Positions 1 through 6,114 of a stretch of DNA of 7,335 nucleotides are shown piece by piece (positions within the stretch are counted from its first letter, which is position 1; each line of letters opens with the position of its first letter). A program made the position numbers and the translations under genes. Source of the stretch: an uncultured Bacteroidales bacterium (GTDB taxonomy: Bacteria > Bacteroidota > Bacteroidia > Bacteroidales > Marinilabiliaceae). Where the stretch lies: the NCBI GenBank assembly GCA_937892255.1, contig CALAUL010000101.1:1-7335 (forward strand), written 5' to 3'. Under the pieces are notes generated by a model, which was not told where the DNA came from, made no database searches, and saw nothing but the letters and a program-made list of their open reading frames with translations.

Positions 1-32
1 AAGACAGCATAAACAAATAACTTATAGACGAT

Positions 33-734
33 ATGATTTATTCACACGAAGTTGAACACATGTGTGTTGTTCAGAAGGGCCCAAAGCATGGTCCTGCGCC
101 AATTCCTGAAGAAGGAAAATGGGTGAAAGTAAAGGAGATTAAAGACGTATCAGGTCTTACTCATGGTATTGGCTGGTGTGCACCACAGCAGGGTGCATGT
201 AAACTCACTCTTAACATCAAGGAAGGTATTATTGAAGAGGCATTGGTAGAGACAATAGGTTGCTCTGGTATGACACACTCTGCAGCTATGGCAGCTGAGA
301 TTCTTCAGGGTAAGACTCTTCTCGAAGCTCTTAACACTGACTTGGTATGTGACGCTATCAACACTGCAATGCGTGAGTTGTTCCTCCAGATTGTTTACGG
401 ACGTTCACAGTCTGCATTCTCTGAGGGTGGTCTTATCATCGGTGCAGGCTTGGAAGACCTTGGTAAGGGACTTCGCTCACAGGTAGGTACTCTCTATGGC
501 ACAAAGGCAAAGGGTGTACGTTACCTTGAAATGGCAGAAGGCTACATCAACCGTATAGCTCTTGACAAAGATGACCAAGTTTGTGGTTATGAGTTCGTTC
601 ACCTCGGCAAGTTCATGGAAGAGGTTAAGAAGGGCACTGATGCTAACGAGGCATTGAAGAAAGTAACAGGTACATACGGACGCTTCACAGCAGAAGCTGG
701 TGCAGTTAAATTTATTGACCCACGTAACGAATAA
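33..734 (+). CDS. IscU/NifU-N-like iron-sulfur scaffold-type protein, partner of the GGGtGRT protein
   Basis: The 233-aa protein carries an IscU/NifU N-terminal-like core at about residues 44-105. The stretch KLTLNIKEGIIEEAL, then GC at 76-77 and GKTLLEAL at 93-100, lines up with KLQIKVNDEGIIEDA, YGC (Cys63) and GKSLDEA of E. coli IscU. Canonical scaffolds assemble Fe-S clusters on three cysteines and an aspartate. Here only the middle cysteine (Cys77) aligns clearly; Cys49 and Cys56 flank the place of IscU Cys37, and the HC motif of the third ligand is absent. Other cysteines are 11, 106 and 184. Residues about 130-233 form an extension absent from IscU, rich in Gly and charged residues. No signal peptide or membrane segment is seen, so it should be cytoplasmic. 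It is followed after 14 bp by the GGGtGRT gene. The ATG at 33 has no Shine-Dalgarno; Met10 (ATG at 60) is an alternative, but MIYSxEVEHM is the N-terminus I recall for homologues. Family placement is fairly sure; cluster assembly is inference. Confidence 0.85.
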   Translation: MIYSHEVEHMCVVQKGPKHGPAPIPEEGKWVKVKEIKDVSGLTHGIGWCAPQQGACKLTLNIKEGIIEEALVETIGCSGMTHSAAMAAEILQGKTLLEALNTDLVCDAINTAMRELFLQIVYGRSQSAFSEGGLIIGAGLEDLGKGLRSQVGTLYGTKAKGVRYLEMAEGYINRIALDKDDQVCGYEFVHLGKFMEEVKKGTDANEALKKVTGTYGRFTAEAGAVKFIDPRNE

Positions 735-741
735 GAGGAGG
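735..741 (+). promoter_or_regulatory. Strong Shine-Dalgarno of the GGGtGRT gene
   Basis: GAGGAGG lies directly after the stop codon of the upstream gene, seven bases before the ATG at 749. It fixes the start of the second gene. Most Bacteroidetes genes, including the neighbours here, show little or no such motif, so this suggests high or separately boosted translation of the second cistron. Confidence 0.7.
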
Positions 742-748
742 AAACGAA

Positions 749-1762
749 ATGGCAATAAGAGAAGTAAAATTCGAATCGCAAGACCGTCGTATGAAGCAGA
801 TACTTGCTGCTTTGAACGAGAACGGCATCAAATCTATAGAAGAGGCTAACGAGATTTGCGAAAAAGCAGGTATCGACCCATACGAGACATGTGAGTCTAC
901 TCAGCCTATTTGTTTCGAGAATGCAAAGTGGGCATACGTTTGTGGTGCAGCTATAGCACTCAAGAAGAACGTTAAGACTGCAGCTGAAGCAGCTGAGGCT
1001 ATCGGCATTGGTCTTCAAGCTTTCTGTATCCCAGGTTCTGTTGCTGACGACCGCAAAGTAGGTCTTGGTCACGGTAACTTGGCTGCTATGCTTCTTCGCG
1101 ATGAGACTAAGTGTTTCGCATTCCTCGCTGGTCACGAGTCATTCGCAGCTGCTGAGGGTGCTATCAAAATCGCTGCTAAAGCTGACGTAGTACGTAAAGA
1201 ACCTCTTCGTTGTATCCTCAACGGTCTTGGTAAAGACGCTGCACAAATCATCAGCCGTATCAATGGTTTCACTTACGTACAGACTGAGTTTGACTACTAT
1301 ACAGGCGAACTCAAAGTAGTAAGAGAGATAGCTTATTCTGATGGTCCTCGTGCTAAAGTTAAATGCTACGGTGCTGATGATGTTCGTGAAGGTGTTGCTA
1401 TCATGTGGAAAGAAGGTGTTGACGTTTCAATCACTGGTAACTCTACTAACCCAACACGTTTCCAACATCCTGTTGCAGGTACTTACAAGAAAGAGCGTGT
1501 CCTCGCTGGTAAGCCTTATTTCTCAGTAGCTTCAGGTGGTGGTACTGGTCGTACACTTCACCCTGACAACATGGCAGCTGGTCCTGCTTCTTACGGTATG
1601 ACTGATACTATGGGTCGTATGCACTCAGACGCTCAGTTCGCAGGTTCTTCGTCTGTTCCTGCTCACGTAGAGATGATGGGCTTCCTCGGTATCGGTAACA
1701 ACCCTATGGTAGGTGCTACTGTTGCTATCGCTGTTGACGTTGCAGCTGCTCTTAATAAGTAA
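749..1762 (+). CDS. GGGtGRT-family protein (function unknown)
   Basis: The 337-aa protein has the signature GGGTGRT at residues 263-269, followed by a Gly/Met/Ser-rich conserved-looking C-terminus (HPDNMAAGPASYGM, MGRMHSDAQFAGSS, GIGNNPMVGA). The family is named for the motif (Pfam 'GGGtGRT protein'); I know of no established function. There are eight cysteines: 37, 48, 55 and 65 in the N-terminal 70 residues, then 93, 122, 155 and 206. His108, 129, 240, 271, 292 and 306 could also bind metal or cofactor. No signal peptide or clear transmembrane helix is seen; the last 20 residues are Ala/Val-rich but short. It is second in an operon with an IscU-like protein, which suggests that it receives, uses or helps build an Fe-S or other metal centre; this is inference. 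Codons look strongly biased (CGT for Arg, GCT for Ala, GGT for Gly), as in highly expressed genes. Confidence 0.9.
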   Translation: MAIREVKFESQDRRMKQILAALNENGIKSIEEANEICEKAGIDPYETCESTQPICFENAKWAYVCGAAIALKKNVKTAAEAAEAIGIGLQAFCIPGSVADDRKVGLGHGNLAAMLLRDETKCFAFLAGHESFAAAEGAIKIAAKADVVRKEPLRCILNGLGKDAAQIISRINGFTYVQTEFDYYTGELKVVREIAYSDGPRAKVKCYGADDVREGVAIMWKEGVDVSITGNSTNPTRFQHPVAGTYKKERVLAGKPYFSVASGGGTGRTLHPDNMAAGPASYGMTDTMGRMHSDAQFAGSSSVPAHVEMMGFLGIGNNPMVGATVAIAVDVAAALNK

Positions 1763-1781
1763 TATATAGAATTCTATATAT
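1762..1781. repeat. Perfect 20-bp palindrome after the GGGtGRT stop codon
   Basis: The 20 bases from the last base of the stop codon to 1781 equal their own reverse complement, centred on GAATTC (1769-1774) with alternating TA arms. It has no loop and is very AT-rich, so it is more likely a protein-binding site or mRNA 3'-end element than a terminator. The true terminator stem begins seven bases later. Confidence 0.6.
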
Positions 1782-1787
1782 AATGAT

Positions 1788-1818
1788 AATGGCGTGTCTT
1801 TCGACACGCCATTTTTTT
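1788..1818 (+). terminator. Intrinsic terminator of the NifU-like/GGGtGRT operon
   Basis: An 11-bp perfect stem (1788-1798 paired with 1803-1813, GC-rich core GGCGTGTC/GACACGCC) encloses a TTTC loop and runs into seven T residues at 1812-1818. This is a textbook rho-independent terminator for the + strand operon. On the - strand the same hairpin has a GAAA loop, but only a broken T-run follows (TTATCATTATA), so it may stop the converging TPR gene less efficiently. Confidence 0.9.
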
Positions 1819-1905
1819 ATATCTGTCAAATATGTTTTGTGACGATGTTTGTCCGTTTTATGTTTTGACAAGTTGTCTTGAAGTATATTCTAATAAATTT
1901 TTAGA
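1819..1905. other. Convergent intergenic region with small repeats
   Basis: This non-coding stretch lies between the + strand terminator and the stop of the - strand TPR gene. It holds ATGTTTTG at 1832-1839 and 1860-1867 with a shortened copy ATGTTTG at 1845-1851, an inverted pair TGTCAAA (1824-1830) and TTTGACA (1864-1870), and the palindrome GACAAGTTGTC (1867-1877). No ORF or T-tailed hairpin serving the - strand was found. Confidence 0.4.
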
Positions 1906-3249
1906 TTATTGCTTCTTCACGCCATTTCTAAAGAAATCGTCCTCTTTGAGCAATCTTACTCGACGTTCTGCCAACTGATAATATGTTTGTGAAATATTTA
2001 AGGGATTCCCGTTTTCATCTCGACGAACACGTTCTTCTTCAGGAACCATTGCCATATACTTTTCATAATATTGAATAGCTTTGGTATAATCTTTTTCATC
2101 ATCGTAGATTTGCGCTATACGATAATATATAACGCGTTTTTTGTTTCGTTTATATTGCTCTTTCAATGCTTCAATTTGGTCGTAAGGCTTATTGACATAC
2201 ATATAACACTCAGCCAAACAACCATAAAGACGAGCCATCAGAGTGTCATTAGGTGTTGTAAGTTCGATTGCTTTTTGCATATATGTCAGTCCTTCTTCTT
2301 TATACGAAGTTCGAACGCATGTTTGTGCCAGATAATACAACACATTTATATCTTGTGGATTCTGATGACGAGCTTCTTTTAAAATGTCGTAGGCTTCATA
2401 GATCTGTTCTTCGTTGTAATGACTCATGCCCAAATAGTATAAAGTCATGAAAGAGTTGTCTCCCATCTGTTTAAGGGCTTCGTGTCGTTCTATTGACTTT
2501 TTATACTCTTTATTCAGGCAATAAGCCTTGGCATTCTGTCTATTTACGTTGATGTTCATTGTATCTGTCAAACGGTAAGTCTCCGTTATGTCAATGGCGT
2601 CTTGGTACTGCTGATTGAGATTAAAGAGATTGGCAATACGAGCCACAACTTGTGCATCTAACGAGTCTCGCCGATATGCCATGTTGTAACATAAGAATGC
2701 ATTTAATAGTTCATTGATTTCTTCTGTTGTCATTCCCTCGTATACTTGTCCCAGATATTTGTATCCAACAGCGGATATTGTGTCTATCTTCAGCCATTCG
2801 TGACATGCAGTCTTCGCCTTTTCGTATTTTCTGGCATTCAGCAGTGTGCGAATATGTTGTATGCGAAAGAATTTATTTTGTGGCTTCAATTCAATTGCTT
2901 TGCGGTAACAATCCATAGTTTTATTTATATTACCCAGTTGTCGGTAGCATTCAGCCAACTCCATAATCAGTTTTACATTCGCGCTATCAGCAGAAAGTAA
3001 AGAGTTCCATTCTGCAAGTGTCTCTGACAGACGTCCCATAGACTTCAAGGCTTGTGCTCGCAGAGGGGTAAACAACGTGTCACCTGCCATAGGCGGAACG
3101 ATGTCAATTACTACTTCATAGTCGTATTGTTCCATTGCCTTGCGGATGTCTGTCATATTTATTGTGGTATCTTCGACGCTCTTTTCGTTTTGTGCTTGTA
3201 TGATGCAACTCGCCAAGAGTGATATGCAACAGATGATTATTCTTTTCAT
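1906..3249 (-). CDS. Exported tetratricopeptide-repeat protein
   Basis: The 447-aa protein starts with a secretion signal (MKR, hydrophobic run at about 4-17). Cleavage after the Ala19-Gln20 region is typical of Bacteroidetes, but LASC at residues 12-15 also reads as a lipobox, so it could be a lipoprotein. The rest is nearly all TPR helical hairpins. The clearest are about 92-125 (ELAECYRQLGNINKTMDCYR, then KAIELKP), 160-196, 266-299 (YYLGMSHYNEEQIYEAYDIL), 300-333 and 373-406 (YYRIAQIYDDEKDYTKAIQY, then YEKYMAMVPEE), with weaker units between, perhaps ten in all. TPR arrays are protein-binding scaffolds; no enzymatic domain is present, so the role is unknown beyond periplasmic or envelope protein interaction. 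It lies 107 bp downstream of the esterase gene on the same strand and may share its transcript. Conserved Bacteroidales TPR proteins of this size are usually left as hypothetical. Confidence 0.85.
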   Translation of the reverse strand: MKRIIICCISLLASCIIQAQNEKSVEDTTINMTDIRKAMEQYDYEVVIDIVPPMAGDTLFTPLRAQALKSMGRLSETLAEWNSLLSADSANVKLIMELAECYRQLGNINKTMDCYRKAIELKPQNKFFRIQHIRTLLNARKYEKAKTACHEWLKIDTISAVGYKYLGQVYEGMTTEEINELLNAFLCYNMAYRRDSLDAQVVARIANLFNLNQQYQDAIDITETYRLTDTMNINVNRQNAKAYCLNKEYKKSIERHEALKQMGDNSFMTLYYLGMSHYNEEQIYEAYDILKEARHQNPQDINVLYYLAQTCVRTSYKEEGLTYMQKAIELTTPNDTLMARLYGCLAECYMYVNKPYDQIEALKEQYKRNKKRVIYYRIAQIYDDEKDYTKAIQYYEKYMAMVPEEERVRRDENGNPLNISQTYYQLAERRVRLLKEDDFFRNGVKKQ

Positions 3250-3290
3250 ATGCGGTTGGTTTATTCTTGCTTTTCTGAGACGTTCGTGTT

Positions 3291-3319
3291 GTTCGGCAAA
3301 GATTTTGCTGAACGTTTTT
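3291..3319 (+). terminator. Hairpin with T-tail facing the + strand, between two - strand genes
   Basis: A 10-bp stem (3291-3300 with 3304-3313, one G-T pair) with a three-base loop is followed by GTTTTT on the + strand. In that direction it looks like an intrinsic terminator, although no + strand gene is present. On the - strand it falls in the leader of the TPR gene with no T-run after it. There ACGTTC could instead pair with GAACGT farther on (+ strand 3280-3285), giving two competing folds. It may stop antisense transcripts or shape the TPR mRNA leader. Confidence 0.4.
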
Positions 3320-3356
3320 ATTTATAAGTCATGGCACAAACTGTCTTGTGAATACA

Positions 3357-5420
3357 TTACCATTGCTGAGTGCGTGGTATGTATATTTCAAATGATGGAA
3401 CAGGAAGTCCTATTTCGTTGTAGAGTGTAGGCTCCACATAGTTTTTGCTTGCATATCTAACTACGACGGGTTCTGATACTAAATGAGAGAAAACGGTTAT
3501 TTCGTTGTCATTTACAACGACGTTGGCAGAGAAGAAATCCATTGTTTCATCTGCAATTTCAAACAGATTAGGTTTGTCGGGGTCGTTGAAGAGTTGGTTT
3601 GCGTTGTCAAATGTTATTGTCATCAGTGAACCCATTGTTTTTGCATGTTTTATTACAGGGACTTGGTCGATGTGTTTAAAACCGTACTGATTGCACAATA
3701 CTGATCTTGTCAATCTGTTTGCTAATGGCCATTTTTTGCTTGGGTGAGCAGTTGTCATTGAGCCCAAATCTATTGATGGGATAAGAGTAGTATTGGGTTC
3801 ATCTTTTGTTGCTTTATATTGAGCTATGCGCAGAAGACCTCCCGGAAGTTTGTCGTTGCCTGTATATTCCCATGGTGCTATTTGTATTACATATATGGGC
3901 ATGTTAGGTTTGTTGAAAGTTTCGCGCATACATGGCAAGAATTTCTTTAGGAGTCTTTCGTATTGCAAGTGATCTTCTCTTTCAACATTTGATTCTCCTT
4001 GATACCACACCATGCCGGCAAATGATATTCTCTTTATGGGTTCTATCATGCCGTTGTATAGAGATGTAGGAAACATTTGGTTGAGTGACGTAGATGGTTT
4101 TGGTCTTGTCGCAAATTGGTTGTTTTGCATGTTGAACAGATGTAGGTATCCGTCCATGAGTTCTGCTGTCACTTTGTATTTCCATTTTCCAGCAAGAGAA
4201 ATCTTGTCTCCGTCCGGTGTTGATAGTTTCATGTCAAGTTTATTGCCGGCGAATCCTCCATGTCCGTGAGTATCAGTCACTCTGACGGCAATCTTGATGG
4301 TTGTTTTTTTGATGTATTGTGCCGGTACGTCATACGAACGATGGATAGAGTATTCGCTGTCTTTGTCGTGTCGACCTACGCAAATGCTGTTGACAAATGT
4401 GACGTCTCTGTCATCGATGGGTCCCAGGTCTAATTTAAGTTTTTTTCCTAACCATGAACGAGGTATTTGAACCTCTTTTACGAACCATACCACACCGTCA
4501 AACTCGCCAAATATGGGTAATGACTCCCAATATTGTGGTAGATTTATGGTGTCCCACGAATCAAAATTCTCATACGACAACACCATAAATTCGTCATTGA
4601 TGGTTATCAGTTCCAACGGGTCGGTATTGGTGTTGTAGTTTACTTGCACATCTACTGTTGGCAGCATGTTGAGCCACTCTTTGTATTGTTCTTGTTCTTT
4701 TGATATGGCGTCAAAGTTGTTTATTTTAGAGTCGAAATCCGGGTCATCTTTTAGTGTCTTGGAGCTCATCCAGGCTTCGATGGGAGTTCCGCCCCATGCG
4801 GATAATACTATGCCAACGGGAATGTTCAGGCTGTCTCTGAGTTGTCGTGCATACATGTAAGCCAATGCGCTCATTGTGGGTGTTGTCGTCTTGTTGGCAG
4901 ATACCCATTGGCCTCTGACGTCGCCTTCTTCTGAAAAGCGTATTCTTCTTTCGACGTTGAAGTATCTCAATAGGTCGTCTTCCGAGGTATTTATTAGTTC
5001 CTTTGCTCCAGCTATGGTGTCCGAGCCCCAGCCTTCCATCGGAATTTCCATGTTGCTTTGTCCTGCGGCAAGCCATACTTCTCCGATGAGGACATTGTCT
5101 ATTACAACGGTTGTGTCGCTTAGGTTAAATACTAACTGATGATTTTTATTGTCGGCTTTTTGAGATACGAATGATAGCTCCCATGTGCTGTCCAATTTTG
5201 CTGTTGTCGAAACGGACATATCCCAATCCGTTTGGAGCGATATCCTTGTGCCTGGCATGGCTTTTCCCCAAAATGTGATATTGCTGTTTTGTTGCAATAT
5301 CATTCCGTCCGAGATAATTGGAGGTAATTCAAATCCCGAATATGATGTGCACGCTGTAAAGAGAAGTGGTGCAACAAGAAGTTTTAGTTTTCTCAATAAT
5401 CTGCAAACCATGCTATTCAT
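3357..5420 (-). CDS. Sialate O-acetylesterase-family (SGNH) lipoprotein
   Basis: The 687-aa protein is a carbohydrate O-acetylesterase of the SASA family, which removes acetyl groups from sialic acids or acetylated plant glycans in the periplasm. The blocks are in order: GEVWLAAGQSNMEIPM at 113-128 with nucleophile Ser122; LSAWGGTPIEAWMS at 206-219; WYQGESN at 472-478; and a C-terminal Asp/His block, SIDLGSMTTAHPSKK, with Asp551 and His559. About 280-410 is a beta-rich insertion (VWFVKEVQIPRSWLGKKLKL, then DLGPIDDRD) resembling the jelly-roll domain of larger members. The N-terminus has basic residues, a hydrophobic run and FTAC with Cys24, a slightly off-consensus lipobox; there is no acidic Bacteroidetes surface-export signal after the cysteine, so it probably faces the periplasm. 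No SusC/SusD or glycoside hydrolase gene lies nearby, so the substrate cannot be named. Start ATG 5420 is used; Met4 is an alternative. An 8-bp overlap with a possible upstream small ORF is notable. Confidence 0.9.
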   Translation of the reverse strand: MNSMVCRLLRKLKLLVAPLLFTACTSYSGFELPPIISDGMILQQNSNITFWGKAMPGTRISLQTDWDMSVSTTAKLDSTWELSFVSQKADNKNHQLVFNLSDTTVVIDNVLIGEVWLAAGQSNMEIPMEGWGSDTIAGAKELINTSEDDLLRYFNVERRIRFSEEGDVRGQWVSANKTTTPTMSALAYMYARQLRDSLNIPVGIVLSAWGGTPIEAWMSSKTLKDDPDFDSKINNFDAISKEQEQYKEWLNMLPTVDVQVNYNTNTDPLELITINDEFMVLSYENFDSWDTINLPQYWESLPIFGEFDGVVWFVKEVQIPRSWLGKKLKLDLGPIDDRDVTFVNSICVGRHDKDSEYSIHRSYDVPAQYIKKTTIKIAVRVTDTHGHGGFAGNKLDMKLSTPDGDKISLAGKWKYKVTAELMDGYLHLFNMQNNQFATRPKPSTSLNQMFPTSLYNGMIEPIKRISFAGMVWYQGESNVEREDHLQYERLLKKFLPCMRETFNKPNMPIYVIQIAPWEYTGNDKLPGGLLRIAQYKATKDEPNTTLIPSIDLGSMTTAHPSKKWPLANRLTRSVLCNQYGFKHIDQVPVIKHAKTMGSLMTITFDNANQLFNDPDKPNLFEIADETMDFFSANVVVNDNEITVFSHLVSEPVVVRYASKNYVEPTLYNEIGLPVPSFEIYIPRTQQW

Positions 5421-5511
5421 TATAAAGTGTAATGCTTCTTTCTTTTAGATTTTCTTCAGCACAACGAGATTTTTGTTTTTGTGTCGGTTTATCTGATATT
5501 CGTTTTCTCAT
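5413..5511 (-). CDS. Possible 32-aa basic leader or small protein overlapping the esterase start
   Basis: ATG at 5511 opens 32 codons (begins MRKRISDKPTQKQK, ends TLYNE) and stops at TAG 5413-5415, overlapping the first eight bases of the esterase gene in another frame. AGGAG (5526-5522 on the - strand) lies 10 bases before the ATG. The peptide is hydrophilic with nine Lys/Arg and five Asp/Glu, one Cys and no membrane segment. I do not recognise it. The overlap is of the kind that gives translational coupling, so it may be a leader peptide, a true small protein, or a chance ORF in AT-rich sequence. Confidence 0.3.
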   Translation of the reverse strand: MRKRISDKPTQKQKSRCAEENLKERSITLYNE

Positions 5512-5524
5512 TGTAAATAGACTC

Positions 5525-5555
5525 CTAATCTACGCATTAATATTGTTCTATGCAA
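5525..5555 (-). promoter_or_regulatory. Possible Bacteroidales promoter for the esterase gene
   Basis: TAGATTAG (5532-5525 on the - strand) matches the -7 consensus TAnnTTTG at all but one defined position. TTG (5555-5553) lies 20 bases upstream, the same spacing as in the better metA promoter. If used, transcription would begin near 5517, making the 32-aa ORF almost leaderless and giving the esterase a leader of about 95 bases. The AGGAG motif overlaps the -7 box, so the two readings compete. Confidence 0.25.
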
Positions 5556-5565
5556 TAGAAAGGGA

Positions 5566-6054
5566 TTAAATTTTATTGAGAACATCTTCAAAGTACGGAT
5601 AAATAATCGAACGAACTTGATCTATGATGGGGTATATATACGATTCGTCTCTTTGTTGTTGGTCAAATATCTCCGTACCTACGCCTACGTAGTCCAGCAT
5701 TGATATTATGCAACCGATAAAAAACAGCATCTTCACGACGGATAGTAATCCTCCTCCCAGTCTGTTGGGAAGACTGAGTATTGTCATGCCGACTACTCTG
5801 TTTATTATTGAGCCTACGATATGAACTATTACTATCACTATTATCACTGTCACCACGAACGACACCAATCCTACATGCTGTGTGGGTATAAGGGCGTTGA
5901 TCCAGCCTTCAACGATAAATCCGAAATGTATAGCACCGTATATTCCTAAAATGATACTTACAAGTGAAGCTACTTCGCTTATTAAGCCTTTGCGAAGTCC
6001 GCTTAAAAATGCTAATATGGATATTCCGCCTACTATGATGTCAAAGATTCCCAT
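5566..6054 (-). CDS. cvpA: CvpA-family inner-membrane protein
   Basis: The 162-aa protein belongs to the CvpA (colicin V production) family of small integral membrane proteins. Four hydrophobic segments are visible at about 4-19, 26-46, 63-86 and 103-121, with the family features RKGL after helix 1 (21-24) and NRLGGGLLSVVK before helix 4 (97-108). The tail (about 125-162) is polar and ends in a short amphipathic stretch. In E. coli CvpA is needed for colicin V export and affects envelope stress and biofilm; its molecular role is not settled and the name does not imply a colicin here. It starts only 27 bp beyond the tRNA-Arg terminator, so it needs either its own very close promoter or read-through. 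No clear terminator separates it from the esterase gene 145 bp downstream. Confidence 0.88.
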   Translation of the reverse strand: MGIFDIIVGGISILAFLSGLRKGLISEVASLVSIILGIYGAIHFGFIVEGWINALIPTQHVGLVSFVVTVIIVIVIVHIVGSIINRVVGMTILSLPNRLGGGLLSVVKMLFFIGCIISMLDYVGVGTEIFDQQQRDESYIYPIIDQVRSIIYPYFEDVLNKI

Positions 6055-6073
6055 GATGATATGCTATGCTTTT

Positions 6074-6081
6074 AAAATGTA
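6074..6081 (-). promoter_or_regulatory. Candidate -7 element of cvpA inside the tRNA terminator T-tract
   Basis: TACATTTT on the - strand fits TAnnTTTG except for the last base and lies 19 bases before the cvpA ATG. It uses the end of the terminator's T-run as its first base. No TTG is found at the expected upstream distance, which falls within the terminator stem, so the call is weak. Confidence 0.2.
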
Positions 6082-6107
6082 AAAAGTTGGGAGACTTGTG
6101 TCTCCCA
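6081..6107 (-). terminator. Terminator after tRNA-Arg
   Basis: An 8-bp perfect stem (TGGGAGAC paired with GTCTCCCA, 6088-6095 with 6100-6107) with a four-base loop is followed on the - strand by AC and five T. It lies eight bases past the encoded CCA of the tRNA. Five T also follow on the + strand (6108-6112), so it could act in both directions. Confidence 0.8.
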
Positions 6108-6114
6108 TTTTTAG

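Noticed and set aside
599..1135. 178-codon antisense ORF opposite the NifU-like and GGGtGRT genes
   Set aside because: Ser/Leu/Cys-rich translation with no recognisable domain; it is the mirror of strongly biased coding sequence on the + strand.
3140..3430. 96-codon + strand ORF ending past the T-tailed hairpin
   Set aside because: It overlaps two supported - strand genes, is rich in Phe/Cys/Ile as expected of reverse-strand translation, and runs straight through the hairpin.
4744..5076. 110-codon ORF in another frame within the esterase gene
   Set aside because: Arg/Gln-rich translation typical of a shifted frame; the esterase frame carries the conserved catalytic blocks.
5546..5560. Hairpin just after the cvpA stop as a terminator
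   Set aside because: The stem is only six AT-rich pairs and no T-run follows on the - strand.
5566..6054. Colicin or bacteriocin production locus suggested by the CvpA name
   Set aside because: CvpA is a widespread housekeeping membrane protein; no bacteriocin, immunity or export genes are nearby.
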